Shown: in pieces, positions 9,293 to 17,210 of the stretch | How positions within the stretch are numbered: the first letter of the stretch is position 1 | How the letters are laid out: the number at the start of each line of letters is the position of its first letter | NCBI GenBank assembly: GCA_003248775.1 | Contig: QFQX01000049.1 | Coordinates: 1 to 30,683, forward strand | From: Shinella sp. | GTDB lineage: Bacteria; Pseudomonadota; Alphaproteobacteria; Rhizobiales; Rhizobiaceae | Direction of reading: 5' to 3' | Length of the DNA stretch: 30,683 bases | Notes under the pieces: generated by a model | Database searches by the model: none | What the model was told of the DNA's origin: nothing | Seen by the model: the letters and a program-made list of their open reading frames with translations, nothing else | Translations under genes and position numbers: made by a program

Positions 9293-10330
9293 TCAGCGAA
9301 CCCGCCAGAAGAGCGGGAACATCGGATCGAACACCGTTACCGGACCGGCCCCCGTCTCGATCTTCGCAGGGAACTCGACCGGCTCTTCGCCCCGTTCCAG
9401 GGTGATCGTTTCCTCGTTGGGCGCAAGCCCGTACCATGCCGGTCCGTTCAGCGAAGCGAATGCTTCCAGGCGATCAAGGGCGTTTTCCTGCTCGAAGACA
9501 TGGGCAAGGCAGCTCATGGTGTTGATCGAAGTGTAGATGCCGGCGCAGCCGCAGGCGCATTCCTTAAGCGGATCGACATGCGGCGCGGAGTCCGTGCCGA
9601 GGAAGAAGCGAGCGTCTCCCGACGTCGCGGCCGCCCGCAGCGCCAGCCGGTGGTTTTCGCGCTTGGCAACGGGCAGGCAATAATAGTGCGGCTTGATACC
9701 GCCGACCAGAATGGCGTTACGGTTGATGATGAGGTGATGCGTGGTGATCGATCCGGCAATGTTGCGGTCGGACGAACGGATATAGTCGACACCATCAGCG
9801 GTCGTGACATGCTCCATCGTCACTTTCAGTTCCGGCAGGCGGCGGCGCAGCAGGTCGAGCACGGTATCGATAAACACCTTTTCGCGATCGAAGATGTCGA
9901 CTTCCGGCGTCGTCACCTCTCCATGGACACAGAGCGGCAGGCCGATCTTCGCCATACGCTCCAGAACCGGCATGGCGTTTTCGAAGTTGCGCACACCGCC
10001 GTGGGAATTGGTTGTGGCTCCTGCCGGGTAGAGCTTCACAGCCGTGATCAGGCCGCTCTTCTTGCCTTCCTCGACATCGTCGGGATTGGTGTCTTCCGTG
10101 AGATAGAGCGTCATCAGCGGCTCGAAGCGATCGCCCTTCGGCAGGGCGGCCATGATGCGCTCACGATAGGCCCGTGCATCGGCTGTCGTCACCACCGGCG
10201 GCACGAGGTTCGGCATGATGATGGCGCGGGCGAAATGCCGGCTGGTGTCGCCGATCACCCCTTCCAGCATGGCGCCGTCCCGCAGATGCAGGTGCCAGTC
10301 ATCCGGGCGGCGAATGGTAAGGGTGCTCAT
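9293..10330 (-). CDS. pyrC: Dihydroorotase, class II
   Basis: It cyclises N-carbamoyl-aspartate to dihydroorotate, the third step of pyrimidine synthesis. The 345-aa product is the E. coli-type class II enzyme: metal ligands HLHLRD (13-18), the lysine to be carboxylated in AVKLYPAGATTNS (K99), CVHGE (H136), MEHVTT (H174) and the catalytic Asp in LGTDSAPH (D247). All zinc-site residues are present. The ATG at 10328-10330 is preceded by GGAG, which is buried in the 3' arm of a perfect 15-bp hairpin. A 14-codon upstream reading frame ends on this start codon as ATGA. Both suggest translational control. It lies 80 bases downstream of the HD-GYP gene and 115 upstream of the GGDEF gene, all on the same strand. 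Confidence 0.95.
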   Translation of the reverse strand: MSTLTIRRPDDWHLHLRDGAMLEGVIGDTSRHFARAIIMPNLVPPVVTTADARAYRERIMAALPKGDRFEPLMTLYLTEDTNPDDVEEGKKSGLITAVKLYPAGATTNSHGGVRNFENAMPVLERMAKIGLPLCVHGEVTTPEVDIFDREKVFIDTVLDLLRRRLPELKVTMEHVTTADGVDYIRSSDRNIAGSITTHHLIINRNAILVGGIKPHYYCLPVAKRENHRLALRAAATSGDARFFLGTDSAPHVDPLKECACGCAGIYTSINTMSCLAHVFEQENALDRLEAFASLNGPAWYGLAPNEETITLERGEEPVEFPAKIETGAGPVTVFDPMFPLFWRVR

Positions 10331-10371
10331 GATGGTATCTCCGGGCCTCGATTATCGCCCGGAGATACCAT
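10327..10371 (-). CDS. Possible leader peptide upstream of pyrC
   Basis: A 14-codon frame (MVSPGDNRGPEIPS) starts at the ATG complementary to 10369-10371 and stops with a TGA that overlaps the pyrC ATG as ATGA. GGATGG lies about four bases upstream of its start. The frame spans the whole leader hairpin, so its translation would open the stem that hides the pyrC ribosome site. No conservation data are available, and it may be a by-product of the palindrome. Confidence 0.35.
   Translation of the reverse strand: MVSPGDNRGPEIPS
10332..10371 (-). promoter_or_regulatory. pyrC leader hairpin hiding the ribosome site
   Basis: ATGGTATCTCCGGGC (10332-10346) and GCCCGGAGATACCAT (10357-10371) form a perfect 15-bp stem with a 10-nt loop, ending one base before the pyrC ATG. 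In the transcript, the 3' arm contains GGAG, the only Shine-Dalgarno for pyrC. E. coli pyrC is controlled by a leader hairpin that masks its ribosome site when CTP is high; this may be an analogous, independently built device. Confidence 0.7.
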
Positions 10372-10410
10372 GTTCCATCCGTCGATCAAAGCTGCGTTTC
10401 GGGCTGCGTT

Positions 10411-11499
10411 TCAGGCAACCTTTTCGCTGGAAGGGGTGAACGTCTTCTGCATGGCTTCCTGGGCCTGCTCGCGACGGTCGTCCTCCATGATCTGCCGGAT
10501 GCGCGGCAGCGCGCGTTCGAAGGCGGCAACACAATCCGGGTCGAACTGGGTGCCGGCACGGCCGAGGATATGTTCCACCGTGCGTTCGAAGCTCCAGGCC
10601 GGCTTGTATGGACGCTCGGTGGTCAGCGCATCGAAATTGTCAGCGATGCAGACCACGCGGCCGGAAACAGGAATGGCGGAACCGGAGAGGCGGTTCGGAT
10701 AGCCCTGGCCGTCCCAGCGTTCGTGATGGCTAACCGCGATTTCCGAGGCGAGTTGCAGGAGCGACGAATGGGAACGGGAAAGAATATCGCTACCGATCTG
10801 GGCGTGAGCCTGCATCTGGCGATACTCCGCCTCCGTCAGACGACCCTGCTTCAGCAGCACGGTATCGGGCATCGCGACCTTGCCGATATCATGCATCGGT
10901 GCTGCCATGCGGATGTCGTTGCAGAATTCCGGCGAAAGGCCCAGTTCGAGCGCGATCGCCTCCGAATAAGCGGCGACGCGCAGGGTGTGACGCGAGGTTT
11001 CCGGATCCTTGTAACCAGCGGCGACCGTCAGGCGATGAATGATTTCCTGCTCACGCAGACGAAGCTCGCCTACGGCACGATCCACCTCACGGCGCAGCCA
11101 CTCGGCCTGATCGGCCAACTGGCGACGGGCGCGTGACAGGCTGACGATGTTCTGCACCCGAGCCTGGAATTCGACCGGGTTGATCGGTTTGGTGAGGAAA
11201 TCGATCGCGCCGGCGTTCAGGGCCGCCATGCGGGTGGTCATATCCTTGTCCGCGGTGACAAAAATGACCGGGACGTCGGCATATTTGTCGAAGCGGACGA
11301 TCTCGGTATAGAGTTCCACACCGTTATACACCGGCATCTGAAAGTCGATGATGGCGATGTCGAAATCGACGTCCGGAAGAGAGGAGAGAACCTCGTCCGG
11401 GCTGGAAAAGGCCACCGCTTCGCAATTTTCAAGCTTGCCGACGAGTTTCGTCAGGAGCTTCAGGTTGGTGCTGTTATCGTCCACCAGCAAGATACGCAT
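10411..11499 (-). CDS. Response regulator with HD-GYP phosphodiesterase domain
   Basis: It probably hydrolyses cyclic di-GMP when phosphorylated. The 362-aa product has a REC domain at 1-120 (acidic pocket VDD at 6-8, phospho-acceptor D52 in IIDFQMP, K104), a linker helix, and an HD-GYP domain with HD at 203-204 in MHDIGKVAMPD, HHERWDGQGYP (258-268) with an intact GYP, and DNFDALTTERPYK. All metal-site residues I can check are present. The layout is that of RpfG-type regulators. It follows the hybrid kinase gene by 17 bases and is presumably its output, receiving phosphate from the HPt domain. The start ATG at 11499 gives the standard REC N-terminus MRILLVDDN. Confidence 0.92.
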   Translation of the reverse strand: MRILLVDDNSTNLKLLTKLVGKLENCEAVAFSSPDEVLSSLPDVDFDIAIIDFQMPVYNGVELYTEIVRFDKYADVPVIFVTADKDMTTRMAALNAGAIDFLTKPINPVEFQARVQNIVSLSRARRQLADQAEWLRREVDRAVGELRLREQEIIHRLTVAAGYKDPETSRHTLRVAAYSEAIALELGLSPEFCNDIRMAAPMHDIGKVAMPDTVLLKQGRLTEAEYRQMQAHAQIGSDILSRSHSSLLQLASEIAVSHHERWDGQGYPNRLSGSAIPVSGRVVCIADNFDALTTERPYKPAWSFERTVEHILGRAGTQFDPDCVAAFERALPRIRQIMEDDRREQAQEAMQKTFTPSSEKVA

Positions 11500-11516
11500 T
11501 GACGCCTCCTAAGTTC

Positions 11517-13751
11517 TCAAGCAACCAGCTTGAACTTCATCGTTTCGATTTCATTGTTGAGCATTTCGACATCGACCGTAGTGGGCTGCTGTTCGCGCAG
11601 CGCGTTGGCCTTGCCGGCAATTTCGGTGAGGCCGACATTTACGGCCGCGCCCTTGATCGTGTGCAGAACACGGTCGATGTGGTTTACGTCGCGGCTCCTG
11701 AGCGCGCCGTGCAGTTCGCCAATCAGCGCGGAAGCGTCGTCGAAGAAGGATTCGACCAGTTCCTGAAAGACATCTTCACCGAGAGCGTCGACCAGTTCCG
11801 CATAGCGGGCTTCATCAAGGCCGGCCGGGCAGAGCTGCGGCAGGCCCGGGAGATCCACGGCGCCGAGCAGGACCGGATCCGGCAGGCCATCGTCGTCGTC
11901 GGCCGCAGCCTCGACAAATTCGGTGACCAAGGTTTCGTTCAGCGACGAGATCACGTTGCGCAACCTTTCCATGGTGACGGGCTTGGATTCGAAGCCGGCC
12001 ATGCCAGCATCCAGGCAACGGCGGCGGTCGTCATCGGATGCATTCGCGGTCATCGCGATGATCGGGACGGTGGCGCAGGGACCGCGCTCGGAGATGATCC
12101 GGCGGGTGGCTTCTATGCCATCCATCACGGGCATCTGCATGTCCATCAGGATCACGTCGAAGCTCTGGGCGGAGGCCACCGCGACTGCCTCCGCGCCATC
12201 GTTGGCGACGGTGACGTCCTGGCCGAGATGATTGAGGAAACGGGTTGCGACTTGCTGGTTTACCCTGTTGTCCTCGACGAGAAGGATGCGCAGCCGGGGA
12301 AGCTCGCCGCTCTTCTGGCTCTTGGCCGCAGAGAGGCGGCGCATCTCATCCTTACCGACGGCGACCACTGCCAGTTCGAACCAGAAGATGCTGCCGACGC
12401 CGACCGTGCTGCTCATGCCGAGTTCGCCACCGAGCTTTTCGACGATCTGCTTGCAGATGGTAAGGCCGAGACCGGTGCCGCCATACTTGCGGCTGATCGA
12501 GGCATCGACTTGCGAGAAGGGCTTGAAGAGCTTCGAAAGGCCGGCCTCGTCGATGCCGATACCGGTATCCTCGACTTCGAAGCGCAGCATCAGCTTGCCG
12601 TGGCGATAGAATTCGCGCAACCGTAGCGTGACAGTGCCGCTCTTGGTGAACTTCACGGCATTGGATAGCAGGTTGAGAAGCACCTGCCGCAGACGGGTCG
12701 GATCGGTGCGGACATACAGCGCATCGAGCGATTCCGGGATATCGAGAACAACCGTGTTTTCGTGATCGTCGGCGCGGCCGCGGATGATGCTGACGGTGGT
12801 TTCGGCGAGCGACGCGACATCGACGATGCGCTCCTCAAGCTCCATCTTGCCATGCTCGATCTTCGAATAATCGAGGATCTCGTTGATGATCTCCAGCAGC
12901 GCTTCGCCCGAGGAGCGAATGGTCTTGACACTCGACATGGCATCAGGCGGAAGCTGGGAAAGTTCCAGCAGTTCGGACATGCCGAGGATAGCGTTCAGCG
13001 GCGTGCGGATCTCGTGGCCCATTGTCGCCATGAACTGCGACTTGGCGCGGTTGCCGGCGTCTGCACCTTCAAGAGCTTCCGTCAGCTGGCGCGCCATCGT
13101 CTCAAGCTCAAGACCGGTCTTGCGAACCGATTTCAACTGGCGGCGAAGGGTCACGACGAGAAACACGACCGAGACCATCAGCAGGCCGAGCATCACGGCC
13201 GAGGTTCTTTCGAGACGAACGATGGTTTCCCGGGCGGTAGCACGCTCATTGCGGAGCTGGGTGTTGGTGTGAGCGAGAAGCTTTTCGCTGATCAGGGGGA
13301 GAGCCGCCAGCGTCGCGGCGAGAGTATCGAACTGCTGGCCCTTCATACGATCTTGCGCCAAAGGAGCAATGGCGGCGTCGATCTCGGAGAGAAGCTGAGC
13401 GGCCTCTGCATCCTCGGAAACGAAGCGACGGAACTGCGGCTCGCGGAGAAGCTCGATCTGCGCGCGAACCGCGTCGAGGTTCTGCGAAAGCCTATCGGCG
13501 AAATCATTCGCTGCCGGCTGGTGGCGTAGTTCCTCGGCAGCCGCGCCAACGGCCCGGACGTCCCGATCGAGCTGGTAGACGGTCCAGACGGCGTTTTCGC
13601 CGGCGCCATCCTGCAGGGAAAGAAATTGGCGGGAGATTTCGACCGCCAGCATGATCAGCACGACGAGGAAGGCAGCCGACAGCACCTGCAGAATCAGGGT
13701 GGTGCTGCCTGCCTTCTTCATGACTTCGCTGCTGCGGGCAAGAACGGTCAC
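11517..13751 (-). CDS. Hybrid histidine kinase (HisKA-HATPase-REC-HPt)
   Basis: This is a membrane phosphorelay kinase of 744 aa. Two transmembrane helices (about 18-40 and 185-202) enclose a helical periplasmic sensor of about 140 residues with no named fold that I recognise. HisKA has the phospho-His in FMATMGHEIRTPLN (H246), the HATPase has the N box LLNLLSNAVKFT and G boxes DTGIGI and GGTGLGL, REC has phospho-acceptor D537 in LMDMQMPVMDG, and the C-terminal HPt has HTIKGAAVNVG (H697). The relay is complete. I chose the GTG at 13751: GGAG lies eight bases upstream, and the TGA of a small upstream frame overlaps it as GTGA. An ATG at 13721 is a possible alternative; the longer frame to 13799 is less likely. 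Its partners are the HD-GYP regulator downstream and the REC protein upstream. Confidence 0.9.
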   Translation of the reverse strand: MTVLARSSEVMKKAGSTTLILQVLSAAFLVVLIMLAVEISRQFLSLQDGAGENAVWTVYQLDRDVRAVGAAAEELRHQPAANDFADRLSQNLDAVRAQIELLREPQFRRFVSEDAEAAQLLSEIDAAIAPLAQDRMKGQQFDTLAATLAALPLISEKLLAHTNTQLRNERATARETIVRLERTSAVMLGLLMVSVVFLVVTLRRQLKSVRKTGLELETMARQLTEALEGADAGNRAKSQFMATMGHEIRTPLNAILGMSELLELSQLPPDAMSSVKTIRSSGEALLEIINEILDYSKIEHGKMELEERIVDVASLAETTVSIIRGRADDHENTVVLDIPESLDALYVRTDPTRLRQVLLNLLSNAVKFTKSGTVTLRLREFYRHGKLMLRFEVEDTGIGIDEAGLSKLFKPFSQVDASISRKYGGTGLGLTICKQIVEKLGGELGMSSTVGVGSIFWFELAVVAVGKDEMRRLSAAKSQKSGELPRLRILLVEDNRVNQQVATRFLNHLGQDVTVANDGAEAVAVASAQSFDVILMDMQMPVMDGIEATRRIISERGPCATVPIIAMTANASDDDRRRCLDAGMAGFESKPVTMERLRNVISSLNETLVTEFVEAAADDDDGLPDPVLLGAVDLPGLPQLCPAGLDEARYAELVDALGEDVFQELVESFFDDASALIGELHGALRSRDVNHIDRVLHTIKGAAVNVGLTEIAGKANALREQQPTTVDVEMLNNEIETMKFKLVA

Positions 13752-13873
13752 AGCGAAACTCCGGTATACCAGACCTTGCCAACGCAAAGGATTGCCCACT
13801 CACCGTTCCGCAGCGCCACGAGGCGGAGCGAACGAGCCGGGTTTTGCGAGATTGCGTTGGGGAGGTTGTTCAT
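13748..13873 (-). CDS. Possible 41-aa small protein between REC and kinase
   Basis: This frame fills most of the 147-base gap between the REC gene and the kinase. It reads MNNLPNAISQNPARSLRLV, then ALRNGEWAILCVGKVWYTGV, and ends in a TGA that overlaps the kinase GTG as GTGA, a pattern typical of coupled genes. Third codon positions are mostly G or C, as in the neighbours. There are no membrane segments or known motifs. The ribosome site is weak, so initiation may depend on coupling to the REC gene 26 bases upstream. Chance is not excluded. Confidence 0.4.
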   Translation of the reverse strand: MNNLPNAISQNPARSLRLVALRNGEWAILCVGKVWYTGVSL

Positions 13874-13898
13874 GCGGCTGTTCCAGCGGTCCCCGTGT

Positions 13899-14291
13899 TC
13901 AGCGCACTGCCGCCAGCGCCGCCGGCTTGTAGCCGACATGGGCAGCGAGCAGGTCGCGGAAGGTGACGGCATCGACGGGCTTGGTCAGGAAGCCGGTAAC
14001 GCCCGTGGCGGTCGCGGCTTCGCGCAGCTTCGGATCCTGATCGGCGGTGACCATGATGACAGGAACTTCGTCATAGCGATGCAGCATGCGGATCGCCTTG
14101 ACAAACTGGACGCCGGTCATGCCGGGCAGCATGTGATCGACAATCAGCATGCTGTAGAACGTGTTGTGACAAAGCGAGAGCGCGCGGGTCCCGTCAGCTT
14201 CGACAAGGATCTCCTCGTCGGTAACCTTTGCGGCAAGACGCTTCAGGATAAGCGCGTTCGTCGCATTGTCTTCCACGATCAGAATGGTCAT
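13899..14291 (-). CDS. Single-domain response regulator (REC)
   Basis: The 130-aa product is one receiver domain and nothing else. It has the acidic pocket VED (6-8), phospho-acceptor D52 in LIVDHMLPGMTG, the switch Thr in MVTADQD and the conserved Lys in FLTKPVD. Stand-alone receivers shuttle phosphate, act as phosphate sinks or bind a partner protein. It is the first gene of the run leading to the hybrid kinase and the HD-GYP regulator, so it probably belongs to that phosphorelay. GGAGG lies about ten bases before the ATG. Its upstream region is AT-rich with dyad symmetry. Confidence 0.9.
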   Translation of the reverse strand: MTILIVEDNATNALILKRLAAKVTDEEILVEADGTRALSLCHNTFYSMLIVDHMLPGMTGVQFVKAIRMLHRYDEVPVIMVTADQDPKLREAATATGVTGFLTKPVDAVTFRDLLAAHVGYKPAALAAVR

Positions 14292-14407
14292 TGCCCGTTG
14301 TCCTCCAGCGTACCATCCGATGAAATCGGCCCCACATCGCTTTTGGACGGGGGAATTTCCTCATTGGTTCATGGAGGGGTTGTAGCAACCGGACCCTGAA
14401 ATTCGTT

Positions 14408-14452
14408 GAAGCAATTAGCAACAATTTTAATCGTTGCTATATTAATCGCTTC
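14408..14452 (-). promoter_or_regulatory. AT-rich promoter region with inverted repeats before the REC gene
   Basis: AGCAAC (14417-14422) and GTTGCT (14433-14438) form an inverted repeat, flanked by GAAGC (14408-14412) and GCTTC (14448-14452) and by TTAAT/ATTAA words. This AT-rich stretch is the likely promoter or operator of the minus-strand signalling run. The rest of 14292-14537 shows nothing I can assign. Confidence 0.35.
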
Positions 14453-14537
14453 TTAAATTTTTAGACCTGACTAACATTCTGTATTCCTCCTGCGCCACAA
14501 GGGGAATGCTTGCCGACAGGGAAGATCGGAAGGGGCG

Positions 14538-15170
14538 TCAGTTGTCGCTGAAGACGAAATCGGCCTTGCGACTGCGCGATAGTACAAGGCGACCATTCGG
14601 CAGGTCGTTCTCCTCCACCTTGGCTGCAACCGCCGCCTCATCGAGACCAAAACCGCGCCAGCGAGCCTCCAGCCGACGCCGGAGTTCATCCGCCGGCGGT
14701 GCGATCATCACAGTCAGGTCGAAAAGCGGTGCGAGCACGGACCATGGCTGGTCTTCGAGCAAAAGATAATTTCCTTCGGCCAACACCACGCGCGGCCCCG
14801 CCGGGATTGCACGGGCTGCGGCGATGGCGAGCTCGCGTGTACGGTCAAATACCGGCACCAGAACTTCATCGCCTCCCCTCACCGCACGCACGATATCGAC
14901 AAGTCCCCGGACGTCAAAGGTGTTGGGTGCCCCCTTGCGCGCGAGCAGCCCACGGTCTTCCAGCACGGCGTTATCCATGTGAAAGCCATCCATCGGCAGG
15001 ATGGATGTCGGCACGCCCTGCGCGATCAGCGCTTTTTCCAGCCCTTCCGCTAGGGTGGATTTTCCGGCACCCGGAGGGCCGGAGATGGCAACGAGCAGGC
15101 GGGGCGAACCGGCCGCCTGATCGCCGATGGCTTTCGCCAGTGTATCGACCGCCGACATGGCCGATGTCAT
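14538..15170 (-). CDS. frcK: FrcK-type kinase of the fructose ABC operon
   Basis: This is a 210-aa P-loop kinase of the uridine/pantothenate-kinase-like nucleoside-kinase family. Walker A is GPPGAGKST (31-39), followed by MDGFHMDN (substrate and Mg site), FDVRGL, and LAEGNYLLLED. FrcK is the last gene of the frcBCAK operon in Sinorhizobium; it is called a kinase but its substrate is unproven. Its ATG overlaps the frcA stop as ATGA, so translation is coupled. A sugar or nucleoside substrate is possible. The real fructokinase of this window is the PfkB-type frk at 6156-7082, so FrcK is probably not essential for fructose phosphorylation. Confidence 0.85.
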   Translation of the reverse strand: MTSAMSAVDTLAKAIGDQAAGSPRLLVAISGPPGAGKSTLAEGLEKALIAQGVPTSILPMDGFHMDNAVLEDRGLLARKGAPNTFDVRGLVDIVRAVRGGDEVLVPVFDRTRELAIAAARAIPAGPRVVLAEGNYLLLEDQPWSVLAPLFDLTVMIAPPADELRRRLEARWRGFGLDEAAVAAKVEENDLPNGRLVLSRSRKADFVFSDN

Positions 15171-15949
15171 GCCGCAACGCTCTCTTCCGGTGCGGGGCGA
15201 GCGCCGGTCATGAAGGCGACGGCATCCGACATCGTGTAGTCCTTCGGATTGATGACACAGAGCCGCCGTCCGAGGCGATGGATGTGGATACGGTCAGCCA
15301 CCTCGAAGACATGCGGCATGTTATGCGAGATCAGCACGATCGGCAGACCGCGCGACCGGACCTCAAGGATAAGCTCGAGAACGCGGCGGGACTCCTTGAC
15401 CCCGAGGGCAGCCGTCGGTTCGTCCATGATGACCACCTTGGAGCCAAAAGCCGCGGCACGGGCAACAGCAACCCCCTGACGCTGGCCGCCCGAAAGCGTC
15501 TCCACCGCCTGATTGATGTTCTGGATGGTCATCAGCCCGAGTTCGGAAAGCTTGTCTCGCGCGATCTTTTCCATCCTCTTCCGGTCCAGGGAGCGGAACA
15601 CCGATCCCATGATACCCGACCGGCGAATCTCCCGGCCGAGGAACATGTTATCTGCGATGGAAAGCGCCGGCGAAAGGGCAAGATTCTGGTACACCGTCTC
15701 GATGCCGGCGTCTCGCGCCTCCATCGGGCTTCGAAAATTCACGAGGTTGCCGTCCAGTCTGATCTCGCCTTCATCGGGCGTAACCGCACCGGAAATCGCC
15801 TTGATCAGCGATGACTTTCCGGCGCCGTTGTCGCCGATTACGGCAAGGATTTCGCCCGGATAGAGGTCGAAATCGGCGTTATCGAGGGCGGTCACGCGGC
15901 CGTAACGCTTGACCAGACCGCGGGTGGTGAGAATGGGTGCGCGTTCCAT
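15167..15949 (-). CDS. frcA: Fructose ABC transporter ATPase
   Basis: It powers high-affinity uptake of fructose (and, in the known family, mannose and ribose). The 260-aa product has one ABC domain: Walker A GDNGAGKS (39-46), Q-loop TVYQNLALSP, signature LSGGQRQ (152-158) and Walker B VVIMDEPTAALG (172-183), then the switch His in LISHNMPH. Unlike RbsA or XylG, which fuse two ABC domains, this has a single one and must act as a homodimer, as FrcA does. The ATG at 15949 shares one base with the frcC stop; the frame is open further upstream but that part lies inside frcC. It overlaps frcK by four bases. Confidence 0.93.
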   Translation of the reverse strand: MERAPILTTRGLVKRYGRVTALDNADFDLYPGEILAVIGDNGAGKSSLIKAISGAVTPDEGEIRLDGNLVNFRSPMEARDAGIETVYQNLALSPALSIADNMFLGREIRRSGIMGSVFRSLDRKRMEKIARDKLSELGLMTIQNINQAVETLSGGQRQGVAVARAAAFGSKVVIMDEPTAALGVKESRRVLELILEVRSRGLPIVLISHNMPHVFEVADRIHIHRLGRRLCVINPKDYTMSDAVAFMTGARPAPEESVAA

Positions 15950-17007
15950 CAGCCTGCTACCTTTCTGATCCACTGGTCGACGGCAACCGCCGAGATGATG
16001 AGTACGCCGGTCAGGAGGACCTTCCATTGCGGATCGGCGCCGAGCATGTTGAGCCCCATCGACACCACTCCGACGATCAGTGCGCCGAACAGGGTTCCAA
16101 GGATCGAGCCCCGCCCGCCGAAAAGCGAGATGCCGCCGATGACCGCCGCCGTGATTGCCTGAAGATTGTAGTCGGTGACGGCCGCGGAAGGCGAAATCGA
16201 ACCGTTACGGCCGATGGAGACCCAGGCCGCAAGTGCCGCGATGAAGCCGGCCAGCGCGTAGGTGCCGAGCAGCACACGATCCGAACGGATGCCGGCGAGC
16301 TGTGCCGCCTCCGGGTCATCGCCGACAGCATAGAGATGTCGGCCCCAGGCGGTGTGATTGAGCGCGTACCAGAGGACGCCGATGAGGACGACCATGAAGA
16401 CGACCCCGAGCGTAAAGACCGCCTTTCCAATCCGGAAGCTGTCGCCAAATATCTGCAGGAAGGGCGCGATGGCCTCAATATCGGCGTCGCGCAATGTCTC
16501 GTTAGCCGAATAGATGAAGTTGGTGGCCATGACGATGTTCCAGGTGCCGAGCGTCACGATGAACGGCGGCAGCTTGATCTTGGCCACCAGAAATCCGTTC
16601 AGAAGACCGCAAAGCGTGCCCACCGCCAACCCGACGATGACGGCGATCGGCGAGGGCATGCCGTAATTCAGGGCGCAGTTGCCCATCACCACCGCCGAGA
16701 TGACCATGACGACGCCGATCGACAGATCGATGCCGGCCGTCAGGATCACGAGGGTCTGGGCCGCGCCGAGAATACCGACAACCGCGATCTGCTGCAGGAT
16801 CAGGGTGAGCGTGTAGCTTGAAAAGAACTTGCCGCCGATGGCCAGTCCGAAAATGGCGATCGATGCGATCAGCACGATCAACGGCACGGCCGCCGGCGTG
16901 GAATGCAGGAAATGCTGTATCCTGCGAAGGGGGGAATGGTCCTCGAACGCGGCGACGGACGCGTCGCTCTTGTCGAGAACCTTCTCGAATTCCTGGATGC
17001 TTGCCAT
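15949..17007 (-). CDS. frcC: Fructose ABC transporter permease
   Basis: This is the inner-membrane channel of the FrcBCA importer, in the BPD_transp_2 (ribose/xylose-type) permease family. The 352-aa product has a cytoplasmic N-terminus of about 45 residues, then about nine to ten hydrophobic helices; the family signature region GLLNGFLVAKIKLPPFIVTLG is present, as is AVGDDPEAAQLAGIRSDRV, the coupling loop that contacts the ATPase. The start at 17007 has GGAG eight bases upstream. It is separated from frcB by 203 bases holding a RIME-like repeat and a hairpin, but joined to frcA by a one-base overlap. Confidence 0.93.
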   Translation of the reverse strand: MASIQEFEKVLDKSDASVAAFEDHSPLRRIQHFLHSTPAAVPLIVLIASIAIFGLAIGGKFFSSYTLTLILQQIAVVGILGAAQTLVILTAGIDLSIGVVMVISAVVMGNCALNYGMPSPIAVIVGLAVGTLCGLLNGFLVAKIKLPPFIVTLGTWNIVMATNFIYSANETLRDADIEAIAPFLQIFGDSFRIGKAVFTLGVVFMVVLIGVLWYALNHTAWGRHLYAVGDDPEAAQLAGIRSDRVLLGTYALAGFIAALAAWVSIGRNGSISPSAAVTDYNLQAITAAVIGGISLFGGRGSILGTLFGALIVGVVSMGLNMLGADPQWKVLLTGVLIISAVAVDQWIRKVAG

Positions 17008-17025
17008 GGACGTGTCTCCATCCCC

Positions 17026-17128
17026 TAGAGCGCCGTGCGTCCATTCGGACGCACAAAGGACGCTCTAACGTCTTGTTTCTGCGCATCGAGCCTTCCTAAA
17101 ACCATTTCCGATTTTCGGTCCGATGCGC
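17026..17128. repeat. RIME-like bipartite palindromic repeat, most complete (copy 2)
   Basis: The first half has outer arms TAGAGCG/CGCTCTA (17026-17032 and 17061-17067) and an inner perfect stem GTGCGTCC-ATTC-GGACGCAC (17035-17054). The second half is framed by GCGCATCG (17081-17088) and CGATGCGC (17121-17128). The total of about 103 bp fits the roughly 108-bp RIME1 elements of rhizobia. It sits inside the frc operon between frcB and frcC, where its folded RNA could favour frcB over frcCAK expression. Confidence 0.65.
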
Positions 17129-17156
17129 CAGGACAGGTGCGATGCACTGTGGGAAA

Positions 17157-17174
17157 GGGCGGCCTCAACCGCCC
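17157..17174 (-). terminator. Hairpin after frcB
   Basis: GGGCGG (17157-17162) pairs with CCGCCC (17169-17174) around a 6-nt loop, followed on the minus strand by TTT. It lies about 36 bases beyond the frcB stop and inside the operon, so it more likely causes partial termination or protects the frcB 3' end than stops all transcription. Confidence 0.5.
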
Positions 17175-17210
17175 CTTCGTCAAAGTGTCGTGGTGCTTTC
17201 CATCAGCCGA

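Noticed and set aside
14538..15170. FrcK as the fructokinase of the pathway
   Set aside because: It has a nucleoside-kinase-like P-loop fold; the PfkB-type enzyme at 6156-7082 is the better candidate for fructose phosphorylation.
17008..17210. A missing or small gene between frcB and frcC
   Set aside because: The gap is filled by the repeat element and a hairpin; no frame with a ribosome site exists there.
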